Positions 1 through 10,038 are shown, counted from the stretch's first letter. The stretch is DNA of 64,000 nucleotides from Janthinobacterium sp. 67 (GCF_002797895.1 NZ_PGES01000001.1:2542001-2606000); one strand, 5' to 3'. Notes: generated by a model not told the origin, from the sequence alone. Numbers and translations: made by a program.

Positions 1-1015
1 CCTTGGCGATCTTGTCTTCCTCGCTGGCGACGGCGCTCTTGCCGGCCGACTTGGCCGCCGGCTCCGCCTTCGACAGTTTCAGCTTGTCTTGCGACTCGCT
101 CACGGCCGTCGGCTTTTCCTGCACCTTGGTCGCGCCGATCTTGCCGGCCGTGCTTTGCGTCGCTTCCGCCGCCTTGGCCGGCTTGCTTTGCGACACCTGG
201 CCCGCCAGCTTGTTGCGGTAGGCTTCGAAATCGATGGCGTGCGCCGTCACGATACTCTTCGCTTCGGCCGCGCCCGTGGCGCGCACGGAGTCCGCGCCCG
301 GCACGGCCAGGATGCGCCCGGCCTGCATGCGGTTCATGTTCTCGCCCCTGAAGGCGTCGGGATTGGCGCGGTACAGGGCGACGAGCATCATGTCGAGCGA
401 GACGCCCGCCGGCTTCAGTTCGCTGGCGATGCGGCTCAGCGTATCGCCCGTCCTGACCTTGTACTCGCCTGCCGCCTTTTTCGGCGCAGCATCGGCGGCC
501 GCGGCAGCCGGCTTGGCCTTGCCTGGCTCGACTGGCGCCGTCACTTGCGCGCCGCGCGTCTGGCGCGCTTCGGGCGTGTCGAGCACGAATGCATATTCGC
601 GCACCTGGCGGCCGCTCTTGCTGCTCAGTTCCAGCAGCAGGTCCACCATCGGTTCGGCCACCGGCTGCGCCGAACTGATGCGGATGAAGGGCTTGCCATT
701 GCGGTTTTCCACGGCAAACGTCAAGGCATTCAGCGCAGGATTGAATTCCACGTTGGCCTGGCGGTAGGCGTCCGGCGGCGCCAGCTTGGCCAGCAGGCTG
801 GTCGCCTCGCCTGGCTTGACGGCCGACAATTCGACCTCGGCGCGCAGCGGCTGGCCGGCGGCGGACAGCACCGTGATCTTGCCCAGCTCGGCTGCGGATG
901 CCGCCGGTGACAACAACACCGCACAGGCGACAGCGCTGCTGAGTGTTTTAATGGCAAGGGAGGCGACCCGGGGACGAGTGTGTACAGGCATAGTTGGCGG
1001 CATCTTAGTTGACAT
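1..1015 (-). CDS. fimV: FimV/peptidoglycan-binding LysM protein, N-terminal part
   Basis: Only the first 338 codons are in the window; the gene continues past base 1. The product has a long N-terminal leader with a hydrophobic stretch ending ASAA, then the conserved FimV N-terminal region (ELGKITVLSAAGQPL). A LysM-like peptidoglycan-binding module follows at about residues 190-245 (GEYKVRTGDTLSRIASEL), and then an Ala/Lys/Ser-rich linker. FimV proteins are inner-membrane or periplasmic scaffolds for polar assembly of type IV pili and secretion machinery. In-frame ATGs lie at 1015, 1003 and 991; none has a clear ribosome site, so the exact start is open. Lying downstream of asd fits the usual Burkholderiales order leuB-asd-fimV. 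Identity is fairly sure, the start is not. Confidence 0.85.
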   Translation of the reverse strand, partial: MSTKMPPTMPVHTRPRVASLAIKTLSSAVACAVLLSPAASAAELGKITVLSAAGQPLRAEVELSAVKPGEATSLLAKLAPPDAYRQANVEFNPALNALTFAVENRNGKPFIRISSAQPVAEPMVDLLLELSSKSGRQVREYAFVLDTPEARQTRGAQVTAPVEPGKAKPAAAAADAAPKKAAGEYKVRTGDTLSRIASELKPAGVSLDMMLVALYRANPDAFRGENMNRMQAGRILAVPGADSVRATGAAEAKSIVTAHAIDFEAYRNKLAGQVSQSKPAKAAEATQSTAGKIGATKVQEKPTAVSESQDKLKLSKAEPAAKSAGKSAVASEEDKIAK

Positions 1016-1108
1016 GGGAAAACTGTTACTTTTCCAGAGGTATCAACATATCATCATGCCCAGAGCTATGCAAGCTCCGCATGGTTGAGCCTTGACGGGC
1101 TCGGGACG

Positions 1109-1138
1109 AAAAAAAAGCCGGGAAAACAACCCCGGCTT
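1109..1138 (-). terminator. Rho-independent terminator after asd
   Basis: On the minus strand an 8-bp stem AAGCCGGG/CCCGGCTT (arms 1131-1138 and 1115-1122) with an 8-nt loop runs into eight Ts (1116-1109). It lies 26 bases after the asd stop and before fimV, so leu-asd transcription probably ends here and fimV has its own promoter. Confidence 0.85.
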
Positions 1139-1163
1139 GATCTTGATCAGCAATTTGTGGCGA

Positions 1164-2291
1164 TTACGCGTCGAGCAAAATACGCAGCATGCGGCGCAGC
1201 GGCTCGGCCGCGCCCCACAGCAACTGGTCGCCCACGGTGAACGCGGACAGGTATTCGCCGCCCATGCTCATCTTGCGCACGCGGCCGACGGGAATCGTCA
1301 GGCTGCCCGTCACGGCCGCCGGCGACAGGTCGCGCACGGACGCTTCGCGCGTGTTCGGCACGAATTTCACCCATTCATTGTTGCTGGCGATGATGTCGTT
1401 GATTTCATCGAGCGGCACGTCTTTTTTCAGCTTGATGGTCAAGGCTTGCGAATGGCAGCGCATGGCGCCGATGCGCACGCACAGGCCGTCGACGGGAATT
1501 TCCTTGGTGCCGAAATCGATGCCGCGACCGAGGATCTTGTTCGTTTCCGCGCCCGCCTTCCACTCTTCCTTCGACTGGCCGTTGCCCAGGTCCTTGTCGA
1601 TCCACGGGATCAGGTTGCCGGCCAGCGGCGCGCCGAACTGCTTGATTTCGTCCGGGGAATAGCCGTGCTGGGTAGCCAGCACCTGGCGGTCGATTTCCAG
1701 GATGGCGGAAGCGGGATTGTCCAGCAGCGCCTTGACGGAACCGTTGATGGTGCCGAACTGCGTCAGCAGTTCGCGCATGTGCTGCGCGCCGCCGCCCGAT
1801 GCCGCCTGGTAGGTCATCGACGTCATCCAGTCGATCAAATCGTGCTGGAACAGGCCGCCCAGGCCCATCATCATGCACGAGACGGTGCAATTGCCGCCGA
1901 TATAGTTCTTGACGCCCTTGCCCAGCGCATCCTTGATGACGTGCAGGTTGACGGGGTCGAGCACGATGACGGCGTCTTTTTCCATGCGCAAGGTCGAGGC
2001 CGCATCGATCCAGTAGCCATTCCAGCCGCTGGCGCGCAGCTGCGGGAAGACGGCGCTCGTGTAGTCGCCGCCCTGGCAGGAAATGATGATGTCGCACTTG
2101 GACAGTTCGGCGATGTTGTTGGCATCCTTCAGGATGGTTTCATTCTTCGCCATGGCCGGCGCCGAGCCGCCCGTGTTCGAAGTGGTGAAAAACACCGGTT
2201 CGATGTGGGCGAAATCGCCCTCTTCCTGCATGCGTTGCATCAGGACCGAACCGACCATACCGCGCCAACCTACCAAGCCAACTAATTTCAT
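1164..2291 (-). CDS. asd: Aspartate-semialdehyde dehydrogenase
   Basis: 375 residues. It makes L-aspartate-4-semialdehyde from aspartyl phosphate with NADPH, the branch point to lysine/diaminopimelate, threonine and methionine; cytosolic. The N-terminal dinucleotide-binding loop [11 protein letters not shown] is followed by the active-site motif GGNCTVSC with the nucleophile at Cys135. Length and sequence match the gamma/beta-proteobacterial Asd type. The ATG at 2291 is chosen over the in-frame ATG at 2297 because GAGGA sits 6 bases before the former and abuts the latter. It lies 45 bases downstream of leuB and is followed by a strong terminator, so it is likely co-transcribed with the leu genes. 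Confidence 0.96.
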   Translation of the reverse strand: MKLVGLVGWRGMVGSVLMQRMQEEGDFAHIEPVFFTTSNTGGSAPAMAKNETILKDANNIAELSKCDIIISCQGGDYTSAVFPQLRASGWNGYWIDAASTLRMEKDAVIVLDPVNLHVIKDALGKGVKNYIGGNCTVSCMMMGLGGLFQHDLIDWMTSMTYQAASGGGAQHMRELLTQFGTINGSVKALLDNPASAILEIDRQVLATQHGYSPDEIKQFGAPLAGNLIPWIDKDLGNGQSKEEWKAGAETNKILGRGIDFGTKEIPVDGLCVRIGAMRCHSQALTIKLKKDVPLDEINDIIASNNEWVKFVPNTREASVRDLSPAAVTGSLTIPVGRVRKMSMGGEYLSAFTVGDQLLWGAAEPLRRMLRILLDA

Positions 2292-2336
2292 TACCATTCC
2301 TCAAGATGAGACGGCGACTGCCGTCATTAGACTATT

Positions 2337-3407
2337 TTATCCCAGTGCTTTTACAACTGCATCACCCATGGCCTCGGTACCGACCAAAGTCGTGCCCGCT
2401 TCGTGGATGTCGGCCGTGCGCAAGCCCTGCGCCAGCACTTGCTTGACGGCGGCTTCCACCCGGTCCGCCTGCTCTGCGCGGTTCAGCGAATAGCGCAGCA
2501 TCATGGCGGCCGACAAGATCGTCGCCAGCGGATTGGCGATGCCCTTGCCCGCGATATCGGGCGCCGAACCGTGCGATGGTTCGTACAGGCCCTTGTTGTT
2601 GGCGTCCAGCGAGGCCGACGGCAGCATGCCGATCGAGCCCGTCAACATGGCGGCCGCATCGGACAGGATGTCGCCGAACATGTTGCCGGTCACCATGACG
2701 TCGAACTTCTTCGGCGCCCGCACCAGTTGCATGGCCGCGTTATCGACATACATGTGGTCGAGCGCCACGTCCGGGTATTCCTTGTGCACGTCGGTGACGA
2801 TGTCTTTCCAGAACTGGAACGTTTCCAGCACGTTCGCCTTGTCCACGCTGGTCAGGCGCTTGTCGCGCTTTTGCGCAGCCTGGAACGCCACGTGGGCGAT
2901 GCGGCGGATTTCGCCTTCCGCATAGCGCATGGTGTCAAAACCTTCGCGCTGGCCCTTGAACGGACCATCCGGGCACTCGCGCACGCCGCGGGGCTGGCCG
3001 AAATAAATGTCGCCCGTCAATTCGCGGATGATCAAAATGTCCAGGCCGGACACCACTTCCGGCTTCAGGGTCGAGGCGCCCGCCAGTTCCGGATACAAAA
3101 TGGCCGGACGCAGGTTGGCGAACAGCCCCAGGTTCTTGCGCAAGCCCAGGATCGCTTGCTCCGGACGGAACTGGCGCTCCAGGTTGTCATATTTATAGTC
3201 GCCGACGGCGCCGAACAGCACGGCATCGGCCGCTTTCGCCAGGGCCAAGGTACCTTCCGGCAAGGGGTGGCCATGGGCCGCATAGCCGGCGCCGCCCACG
3301 GGCGCCGTTTCCAGCTCGAACGATTCGCCCAGCACGTTCAAGACCTTGACGGCTTGCGCGACGATTTCAGGACCGATCCCGTCGCCGGGTAAGATTGCAA
3401 TTTTCAT
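2337..3407 (-). CDS. leuB: 3-isopropylmalate dehydrogenase
   Basis: 356 residues, usual family length. It catalyses NAD-dependent oxidation and decarboxylation of 3-isopropylmalate, the third step of leucine synthesis; cytosolic homodimer. The start [14 protein letters not shown] is diagnostic. The substrate loop [13 protein letters not shown] near residue 90, the metal-binding stretch [15 protein letters not shown] and the NAD-binding [15 protein letters not shown] near residue 280 are all present. It is separated from leuD by only 10 bases, which indicates translational coupling within the leu operon. Confidence 0.97.
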   Translation of the reverse strand: MKIAILPGDGIGPEIVAQAVKVLNVLGESFELETAPVGGAGYAAHGHPLPEGTLALAKAADAVLFGAVGDYKYDNLERQFRPEQAILGLRKNLGLFANLRPAILYPELAGASTLKPEVVSGLDILIIRELTGDIYFGQPRGVRECPDGPFKGQREGFDTMRYAEGEIRRIAHVAFQAAQKRDKRLTSVDKANVLETFQFWKDIVTDVHKEYPDVALDHMYVDNAAMQLVRAPKKFDVMVTGNMFGDILSDAAAMLTGSIGMLPSASLDANNKGLYEPSHGSAPDIAGKGIANPLATILSAAMMLRYSLNRAEQADRVEAAVKQVLAQGLRTADIHEAGTTLVGTEAMGDAVVKALG

Positions 3408-3417
3408 GGAGTGATCT

Positions 3418-4065
3418 TTAGATGACGTTGGCCAGCCAGGGCTGATTGTTCAAATGGCGTTCTTCGAAGGCGCGGATGTCGTCGGCGTGGCGCAGGGTCA
3501 GGCCGATATCGTCGAGGCCATTCATCAGGCAATATTTGCGGAAGGCGTCGATCTCGAATGGATACGACACGGAACCATTGCTGGTGCGCACGCACTGCTG
3601 CTCCAGGTCCACCACCAGCTTGTAGCCGGGGAAAGCCTTGACTTCATTGAACAGGTGCTCGACCTGGCTTTCCGACAGCACGATGGGCAGCAAGCCGTTC
3701 TTGTAGCAGTTGTTGAAGAAGATGTCGGCAAACGATGGCGCGATGATGGCGCGGAAGCCATATTGATCGAGGGCCCACGGCGCGTGTTCGCGCGAGGAAC
3801 CGCAGCCGAAGTTCTTGCGCGTCAGCAAAATGGAAGCGCCCTGGTAGCGCGGCTCGTTGAGCACGAACTCGGGGTTCAGCGGGCGGCGGCTGTTGTCCTG
3901 GCCCGGTTCGCCATGGTCGAGGTAGCGCCATTCGTCGAACAGGTTGGGGCCGAAGCCGCTGCGGTGGATCGATTTCAGGAATTGCTTCGGGATAATCGCG
4001 TCGGTGTCGACGTTGGCGCGGTCCAGCGGGGCCACCAGGCCTTCGTAAATCGTAAATTTATCCAT
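3418..4065 (-). CDS. leuD: 3-isopropylmalate dehydratase small subunit
   Basis: 215 residues. Together with LeuC it isomerises 2-isopropylmalate to 3-isopropylmalate; LeuD supplies the swivelling aconitase domain. The start [22 protein letters not shown] and the loop [15 protein letters not shown] are typical. An in-frame ATG at 4113 would add 16 residues ([15 protein letters not shown]) unlike the family, so 4065 is used. It lies between the entericidin-like gene and leuB in the usual betaproteobacterial arrangement. Confidence 0.96.
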   Translation of the reverse strand: MDKFTIYEGLVAPLDRANVDTDAIIPKQFLKSIHRSGFGPNLFDEWRYLDHGEPGQDNSRRPLNPEFVLNEPRYQGASILLTRKNFGCGSSREHAPWALDQYGFRAIIAPSFADIFFNNCYKNGLLPIVLSESQVEHLFNEVKAFPGYKLVVDLEQQCVRTSNGSVSYPFEIDAFRKYCLMNGLDDIGLTLRHADDIRAFEERHLNNQPWLANVI

Positions 4066-4116
4066 GCTGTTTCTACTCGGTAAGACGCGCGGCGCAGGGC
4101 GCCCGCACGTCACGGT

Positions 4117-4239
4117 TTATTTTCCGCCGGCGCCAGTGACAACCTGGCCGACTTTCTGCACGTCGCGACCGATGCCGGAGACGGTGTTGCAGCCAGACAG
4201 GATGACGGTGGCGATGAGGAGGGCGAAGAGTTTTTTCAT
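4117..4239 (-). CDS. Entericidin A/B family small lipoprotein
   Basis: A 40-residue protein starting MKKLFALLIATVILSGCNTV: a short lipoprotein signal with lipobox LSGC, then a small hydrophilic helix (GIGRDVQKVGQVVTGAGGK). Entericidins are cell-envelope lipoproteins of the EcnA/EcnB type. A gene of this family commonly sits between leuC and leuD in Burkholderiales, and the same placement is seen here. Any toxin/antidote role is family knowledge and not shown by the sequence. Confidence 0.88.
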   Translation of the reverse strand: MKKLFALLIATVILSGCNTVSGIGRDVQKVGQVVTGAGGK

Positions 4240-4302
4240 GATGATTTCGGTCTATGTGCTAATGGTTGCAAATTCCGTTAGTGTAAACCACCGGCAGATG
4301 CT

Positions 4303-4365
4303 GGGGTCAGTCCTACGGATCGGAATTTTTTCCACTGGAAAAATTCCCCCGGCGGGTCTGACCCC
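4303..4365. repeat. Nested inverted repeat (REP-like) just after leuC
   Basis: Outer arms GGGGTCAG (4303-4310) and CTGACCCC (4358-4365) enclose inner arms GGAATTTTTTCC (4322-4333) and GGAAAAATTCC (4337-4347). The element starts five bases beyond the leuC stop, inside the leu operon. GGGGTCAG/CTGACCCC ends recall dispersed REP-like or transposase-associated palindromes, but copy number cannot be judged from one window. Confidence 0.55.
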
Positions 4366-4369
4366 AAAT

Positions 4370-5773
4370 TCATCGCAATCCCCGCACGTCGACAAAGTGG
4401 CCGGCGATGCCCGCCGCGGCCGCCATCGCTGGCGACACCAGGTGGGTACGGCCGCCCTGCCCTTGCCGGCCTTCGAAGTTGCGGTTCGACGTGGAAGCGC
4501 AGCGTTCGCCCGGCTCGAGGCGGTCCGCATTCATGGCCAGGCACATGGAGCAGCCCGGCTCGCGCCATTCGAAGCCGGCATCCTTGAAGATGCGGTCCAG
4601 TCCTTCGCGCTCGGCCAGGTCCTTGACGAGGCCGGAACCGGGCACGACCAGCGCCAGGGTAACGTTCGAGGCGCGGTACTTGCCGCGCACCACGGCGGCG
4701 GCGGCGCGCAAATCCTCGATGCGCGAATTGGTGCAGGAACCGATGAAGACCTTGTCGATGCGGATGTCTTCGATGGCCGTGTTCGGCTTGAGGTTCATGT
4801 AGACGAGCGCCTTTTCCATCGCATCGCGCTTGACGCTGTCTTTTTCCAGGTCGGGATCGGGCACGCGGCCATTGATGCCCGTCACCATTTCGGGCGAGGT
4901 GCCCCAGGTCACTTGCGGCACGATGTCGGCGGCATTGAGGGTGACGACGAGGTCGAAGCGGGCGCCCGGGTCCGAATGCAGGGTGCGCCAGTAGGCCACG
5001 GCGCGCTCCCAGTGAGGACCAGCCGGCGAAAACGGACGGCCCTTGACGTAATTGATGGTGGTGTCGTCCACGCCGATGATGCCGGCGCGCGCGCCCGCCT
5101 CGATGGCCATGTTGCACACCGTCATGCGCCCTTCCATCGACAGCGCGCGGATGGCCGAGCCGCCGAACTCGATACAGTAACCCGTGCCGCCGGCCGTGCC
5201 GATCTTGCCGATGATGGCCAGCACGATATCCTTGGCCGTCACGCCGGCAGGCAATGCGCCGTCGACTTGCACCAGCATGGATTTGGATTTCTTTTGCAGC
5301 AAGGTTTGCGTGGCCAGCACATGTTCCACTTCGGACGTGCCGATGCCGTGCGCCAGCGCGCCGAAAGCGCCATGCGTGGACGTGTGCGAATCGCCGCAGA
5401 CGACCGTCATGCCGGGCAGGGTCGCGCCCTGTTCGGGGCCGATCACGTGCACGATACCCTGGCGCTTGTCGTTCATGTTGAAGTAGGTCAAGCCGTAGTG
5501 CTTGGCGTTCTTGTCCAGGGTTTCCACCTGCAGGCGCGAGACCGGATCGGCAATGCCGTCGACCCGGCTGGTGGTGGGCACGTTATGGTCGGCCACGGCC
5601 AGGTTGGCGGAAATGCGCCACGGCTGGCGGCCCGCCACGCTGAGGCCATCGAAGGCTTGCGGGCTGGTGACTTCGTGCAGCAGGTGCCGGTCGATGTACA
5701 AAATTGTCGTGCCATCATCTTCGGCCCGAACAACGTGGGATTCCCAGAGTTTGTCGTAAAGCGTCTTCATCAT
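4370..5773 (-). CDS. leuC: 3-isopropylmalate dehydratase large subunit
   Basis: 467 residues. It carries the [4Fe-4S] cluster of isopropylmalate isomerase in leucine synthesis. Cluster ligands are visible as Cys347 in [13 protein letters not shown] and Cys408/Cys411 in [10 protein letters not shown]. The substrate region [22 protein letters not shown] is intact. The gene begins with two ATGs (5773 and 5770); most family members start MKTLYDKL, so 5770 may be the true start, and no clear ribosome site separates them. It is the first gene of the leuC-ecn-leuD-leuB-asd block. Confidence 0.96.
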   Translation of the reverse strand: MMKTLYDKLWESHVVRAEDDGTTILYIDRHLLHEVTSPQAFDGLSVAGRQPWRISANLAVADHNVPTTSRVDGIADPVSRLQVETLDKNAKHYGLTYFNMNDKRQGIVHVIGPEQGATLPGMTVVCGDSHTSTHGAFGALAHGIGTSEVEHVLATQTLLQKKSKSMLVQVDGALPAGVTAKDIVLAIIGKIGTAGGTGYCIEFGGSAIRALSMEGRMTVCNMAIEAGARAGIIGVDDTTINYVKGRPFSPAGPHWERAVAYWRTLHSDPGARFDLVVTLNAADIVPQVTWGTSPEMVTGINGRVPDPDLEKDSVKRDAMEKALVYMNLKPNTAIEDIRIDKVFIGSCTNSRIEDLRAAAAVVRGKYRASNVTLALVVPGSGLVKDLAEREGLDRIFKDAGFEWREPGCSMCLAMNADRLEPGERCASTSNRNFEGRQGQGGRTHLVSPAMAAAAGIAGHFVDVRGLR

Positions 5774-6102
5774 GATTTATGCAGCGTTGCCACAGCCTGT
5801 AGTAAGTGATCAAGTGATACCAGGTCATACGGTGATCCACGAGGATTATGCCATATATTGCGCGGCACAGAACCGAAACAGGCAAAATCGTGGGATTGGC
5901 GATACAAAGTTTGGCGGCATTGTTGGATATGAGCTGAAAATTGCCGATATTGGCTTGCCTGCGGCATTACAAGCCCATCCGCGCGCGGCCTGCCGAAGGA
6001 CTGACGGCGGCGACAGAAATACATGTTTTTTCCTCAACCTTTCGTGTATTGTGTTTCAACAATCATGACCGGCGCATGCGCGCCATCACACAGGGGACTT
6101 CG
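5774..6102. other. Divergent intergenic region, leuC / S41 protease
   Basis: 329 bases between the divergent leuC and protease genes. No convincing coding frame, RNA gene or known operator was seen; the region presumably carries both promoters. AGGGGA before 6103 is the ribosome site of the protease. Confidence 0.5.
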
Positions 6103-7233
6103 ATGAAACTGAACTTGTTGGCGCTGGCCGCCCTAACCCTGGCCGGCAGCCATGCGGCGGCGGCCACGCCGGGAGACACCTGCGTACAGGACTTGCGCGC
6201 CATGGCGCCCTTCCTGCTGGAAAACGACACGGGCGCGCGCCAGCACCTGGAACAAAAGGGACAGGCATATTTCGACCTGGCGCTGGCCACGGCCGCCACG
6301 GCGGCGGCCAACGCAGCCGATGGCAAGGCCTGCGATGCGATCCTGGAAAACTATGCACGCACGTGGCGCAAGGGCCACCTGCACGTAAAGCCAGGCAGCA
6401 CGCTCGATATCGCCAAACCGGCGCCGGCGCGCCCCGCCGCACCGGGACAGGCAGCGCCATCAAAGGCACCGGCGCTGCAGATATTGTCGGACTCGACTGT
6501 GCTGCTGACCTTGCCCAGCTTTCACGGCAGCTACCGGGCCGCCATGGCCAGCCTGCTCGAGACGCACCGCGCGGCCCTGGCGGCGCGTCCCAACTGGATA
6601 CTCGACGTGCGCCGCAACGGCGGCGGCAGCGACAGCACGTATACGCCGCTGCTGTCCTGGATCAGTTCGGATGAAATCGTCACGATGGGCGCCGAATGGC
6701 TGTCCACGCCAGCCAATATTGATGGCCAGGAAAAAGTCTGCGCGCTGCTGGCGCCCGGCGACGAGGCCTGCACCGCCTTTGCGGCCCAGGCCGTAGCGCA
6801 GATGCGCAGCGTCAAGCCTGGCCAATACGTGCCGCAGCAAAGCGGCGGCACCATCAGCTATACCCGCCTGGACACGCCGGAGCCGCGCCGGCCGGCGCGC
6901 GTGGCCATACTGGTCGACCGCGACTGCGCCAGCTCCTGCGAGGAATTCCTGCTGGCGGCGCGGCAAAGCTTTCATGTGAAATTAATCGGCCGCAACAGCT
7001 ATGGCGCACTCGATTATTCGAACATGCGCCTGCACATCCTGCCGTCGGGCCAGCGCCACCTGCAATACGCCACCTCGCGCTCGGCCCGCCTGCCGCAACT
7101 GCAGGTGGACCTGGCCGGCATCATGCCCGACATCTATTTGCCGCCACCGAAGGACGAGGTGGGCCGCGCCGAGGAAGTGCTGCGCGTGCAGCGCTGGCTG
7201 GAAGGCGGCACGCTACGCCCGGACAATATTTGA
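6103..7233 (+). CDS. Secreted S41-family (tail-specific type) peptidase
   Basis: 376 residues with a clear signal peptide (MKLNLLALAALTLAGSHAAAA), so periplasmic or secreted. The C-terminal half has the S41/C-terminal processing protease fold signature: LDVRRNGGGSDS near residue 170 and VDRDCASSCEEFLLAA near residue 275, the latter holding the expected catalytic serine. No PDZ domain is evident; the N-terminal 120 residues are helical and unassigned. The start at 6103 is supported by AGGGGA 7 bases upstream; a longer frame exists but lacks a ribosome site and the signal peptide would then be internal. Substrate unknown. It is transcribed towards cheA with a shared terminator between them. Confidence 0.82.
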   Translation: MKLNLLALAALTLAGSHAAAATPGDTCVQDLRAMAPFLLENDTGARQHLEQKGQAYFDLALATAATAAANAADGKACDAILENYARTWRKGHLHVKPGSTLDIAKPAPARPAAPGQAAPSKAPALQILSDSTVLLTLPSFHGSYRAAMASLLETHRAALAARPNWILDVRRNGGGSDSTYTPLLSWISSDEIVTMGAEWLSTPANIDGQEKVCALLAPGDEACTAFAAQAVAQMRSVKPGQYVPQQSGGTISYTRLDTPEPRRPARVAILVDRDCASSCEEFLLAARQSFHVKLIGRNSYGALDYSNMRLHILPSGQRHLQYATSRSARLPQLQVDLAGIMPDIYLPPPKDEVGRAEEVLRVQRWLEGGTLRPDNI

Positions 7234-7248
7234 CACCGCTGGCGCCAT

Positions 7249-7280
7249 TAAAAAAGCCCGCTATATCTAGCGGGCTTTCT
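7249..7280. terminator. Bidirectional terminator between protease and cheA
   Basis: A perfect 11-bp stem AAAGCCCGCTA/TAGCGGGCTTT (7253-7263, 7268-7278) with loop TATC, an A-run before it and Ts after it. It can end transcription of the plus-strand protease and the minus-strand cheA. Confidence 0.88.
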
Positions 7281-7297
7281 AACGAATCAAGCAAGCC

Positions 7298-9184
7298 TCA
7301 GGCAGCTAAACGCACGCTACCCCGGCACCCATCCATCAGGAACGACAGGCCCACGACCAGCACCAGCTCGCCTTCGGCCGAGCGGGCCGTGCCCGTGATG
7401 CCTTCCACAGTGATGGCCGTCATCGGCTTGATGACCAGGTCGGCCGTGCCATCGACGGCTTCCACGGCCAGAATGTACGGCTGTGGCGCGGCGACGACAA
7501 TGCCGACGCGCTCGCTGCACGATTCGTAGCCCAGCGAGCCGGCCAGCGACCGCACGGGCAATGGCCGGCCCTGGTCTTTCAGCACGGGCGCGCCGCCCAC
7601 TTCCATGAAGGTTTCCGGCAATTCGACGACGCGCTGCACCACGGCCATCGGCAGCGCCAGCGCGGCGCCCGAGGTCGAGACCAGCATGGTCGGCACGATC
7701 GACAGTTCGATCGGCAGGCGGATGGCGAACTTCGTGCCCTTGCCCAGCATGGATTCGATGTGGATGGCGCCGCGGTTTTTCTCCACGGCCGTCTTCACCA
7801 CGTCCATGCCCACGCCGCGCCCGGAAACGCTGGAGGCGACTTCCTTGGTCGAGAAGCCCGGCAGGAACACCAGCTGGAAGCATTCGTCGTTGCTCAACTG
7901 CGCGTTTTCGCTGATCAAGCCCTTTTGCTGGGCCTTGCTGCGCAGGAAGACAGGGTCCATGCCCTTGCCGTCATCCTGCAGCACGATCATGACGCTGTTC
8001 GCTTCCTGCCATGCCTTGAGTGAAATATACGATTTGGCGGGCTTGCCTGCGGCCAGGCGCGCTTCCGGCGATTCCACGCCATGGTCGAGCGAGTTGCGCA
8101 GCATGTGCACGAGCGGATCGTACAGGCTGTCCACGACGACGCGGTCGACTTCCGTCTCCGCGCCTTCGATGGTCAGCTCGACATCCTTGCCCAGGTCTTT
8201 CGCCAGTTCGCGCACGAGGCGCGGAAACTTCTGGAACAGACGGCCGACGGGCTGCATGCGCGTGGCCAGGGTGGCCCGCTGCAGTTCCGTCGAGTAGCGC
8301 GAAGCGCGTTCCAGGGTTTCCGCCAGGGTCGCCATCAGGGTGGCGGCCTGGCCTTCGAATTTGAATTGCAGCAAGCGCTCGAGCAGCACGGCGGCCTGGT
8401 TGGCGGCCTGTACGGATTCGCCGGCCACTTCCAGCAACGCGTCGAGCTTGACGGCGTCGACGCGGATGCTGTCTTCCTTGACGGGCGCGGCATGGCGCAC
8501 TTCCGGACGCTCTTCGCGCCGTTCGTTGCCATCCCAGGCCTTGGCGGCCGGTTTGGCGGCGGCAGCGGCAGGCGCGGCGGCCACGGCGGCAGGCGCAGCG
8601 GCGACGGCGGACACGGGTGCGGCGGCGATCTGGCTAGCGGCCGGCACGACGGCGTTGTACATGGCTTCCCAGTCCAGGCCATCGGCGCTGGCGGTGGACA
8701 CGGCGGCGGCAGGCGCCGCAGCAGGAACTTCGACGGTCTCGACAACGGGCACGGCCACTTCCGCCACCACGGCGGCGGCAGGCGCAGGCGCATCCATGCC
8801 CTTGCCTTCGATGGCGTTCGTCAGGATGTGTTCCAGCTCTTCCGGCATGGCCGGCAAGCTTTCCGGCGCGGAACCATTGGCCAGTTCCGTCAGCTGGTCG
8901 GCCACGAAACCGGACGCCTGCAGCGCCGCCTCGATGGCGATCGGGGTGACGGGCGCGGCGCCCGTGCGCAAGGCGTCGAACAGGTTTTCCGTCAGATGGC
9001 AGGCCGCCACCAGCGCGGGCAAGCCCATGAAACCGGCGCCGCCCTTGATGGTGTGGAAGGAACGAAACACGGCATTCAGTGTTTCCTTGTTGTCAGGATC
9101 GCGCTCGAGGCGCAATAAGTGCTCTTCAACATTAACTGCAAGATCCATCGCCTCGACGACGAAATCCTTGAGCATATCGTCCAT
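7298..9184 (-). CDS. cheA: CheA-type chemotaxis histidine kinase
   Basis: 628 residues. Domains in order: HPt/P1 with the phosphorylated His44 in FHTIKGGAGF (1-110); an Ala/Pro-rich linker (about 135-235) where a P2 response-regulator-binding domain would be expected but none is obvious; the P3 dimerisation helices; a P4 ATPase with N-box NSLDHGVE and glycine boxes DDGKGMD and GRGVGMDVVK; and a C-terminal CheW-like P5 domain. It phosphorylates CheY/CheB in response to receptor arrays. It starts on the A of the cheZ stop (TAATG), so the two are translationally coupled. No CheY, CheW or receptor gene is adjacent. Confidence 0.93.
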   Translation of the reverse strand: MDDMLKDFVVEAMDLAVNVEEHLLRLERDPDNKETLNAVFRSFHTIKGGAGFMGLPALVAACHLTENLFDALRTGAAPVTPIAIEAALQASGFVADQLTELANGSAPESLPAMPEELEHILTNAIEGKGMDAPAPAAAVVAEVAVPVVETVEVPAAAPAAAVSTASADGLDWEAMYNAVVPAASQIAAAPVSAVAAAPAAVAAAPAAAAAKPAAKAWDGNERREERPEVRHAAPVKEDSIRVDAVKLDALLEVAGESVQAANQAAVLLERLLQFKFEGQAATLMATLAETLERASRYSTELQRATLATRMQPVGRLFQKFPRLVRELAKDLGKDVELTIEGAETEVDRVVVDSLYDPLVHMLRNSLDHGVESPEARLAAGKPAKSYISLKAWQEANSVMIVLQDDGKGMDPVFLRSKAQQKGLISENAQLSNDECFQLVFLPGFSTKEVASSVSGRGVGMDVVKTAVEKNRGAIHIESMLGKGTKFAIRLPIELSIVPTMLVSTSGAALALPMAVVQRVVELPETFMEVGGAPVLKDQGRPLPVRSLAGSLGYESCSERVGIVVAAPQPYILAVEAVDGTADLVIKPMTAITVEGITGTARSAEGELVLVVGLSFLMDGCRGSVRLAA

Positions 9185-10038
9185 TAGAATCCCAAATCCG
9201 CAAGAAGGTCGTCTACATTATCCTGGTCCAGCGCCACCGATGGCACGGACGGGCCCTGCATCAGCGGCACCGGCTTTTGCGCCAGTTTCTCGCGTACTTC
9301 GGCCGGCGCGTTGTCGCGCAGCAGCTGGGCCAGTTCGTTTTCCACCGTCTTGGTGATGTTGACCACTTTTTTGATCAGCTGGCCCGTGATGTCCTGGAAG
9401 TCCTGCGCCATCATGATTTCCAGCAAGCGCGCTTTTTCCGCTTCCGTTGCTTCGGCAACGGCTTGCGCGAACTGGCGCGAGTCGCCGGCCAGGGCCTTGA
9501 ATTCTTCCAGGCTCAGCTTGCCGTCGAACAGGGCCGTCCAGCGGCCGTCCATGTCCTTGGCCTTCTTCGACAGCACGTCTTGCGCCGGCATGCCTTCATC
9601 GAGCGTGTTCAGGACCTTGTTGGCGGCCTGTTCCGTCAGGGTGGCGACGTATTCCAGGCGGTCCTGGGCGTCGACGATTTGCGACGACGCTTCCGTCAAC
9701 GCCTTGTCGTAGCCCAGTTCGCGCAGCGAATCGTGCAGCAGGCGCACGATGCCGCCCAGGCGCTCGAACATCGGCTTGTCGGACTGGTCGACGGGGTCGG
9801 CCGCGTCGCCAGACGCGTCGGCGCTGGCCGCGGACGCCGCTTCCGGCGCGGCTGGCGTTTCGGCTGCGGCGGCTGCCGGCACGGCGGCGCTGGCCGACAC
9901 GGAGTCGAACAGCGCGTCGAAATCGTCTTCCGCAATCACGGCGGGAGCGGGCGCGGCAGGCGCGGGCTGAGCCGCAGCCGCACTTTGCGCAGATACTTCA
10001 TCGAATAATGCATCGAAATCATCAGCGGCGTTGGTCAT
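9184..10038 (-). CDS. cheZ: CheZ-type chemotaxis phosphatase
   Basis: 284 residues, longer than enterobacterial CheZ because of an N-terminal Ala-rich extension (1-90) that carries two copies of a DDFDALFD motif (residues 6-13 and 38-45). The core has the long-helix signature with AQDFQDITGQ at 211-220, the motif that bears the catalytic glutamine in CheZ. It ends DNVDDLLADLGF, the CheY-binding tail. It speeds dephosphorylation of CheY-P. AGGGAT precedes the ATG. It is first gene of a cheZ-cheA pair overlapping by one base. The two DDFDALFD copies resemble the C-terminal tail acidic/hydrophobic pattern and may be extra docking sites (inference). Confidence 0.92.
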   Translation of the reverse strand: MTNAADDFDALFDEVSAQSAAAAQPAPAAPAPAVIAEDDFDALFDSVSASAAVPAAAAAETPAAPEAASAASADASGDAADPVDQSDKPMFERLGGIVRLLHDSLRELGYDKALTEASSQIVDAQDRLEYVATLTEQAANKVLNTLDEGMPAQDVLSKKAKDMDGRWTALFDGKLSLEEFKALAGDSRQFAQAVAEATEAEKARLLEIMMAQDFQDITGQLIKKVVNITKTVENELAQLLRDNAPAEVREKLAQKPVPLMQGPSVPSVALDQDNVDDLLADLGF

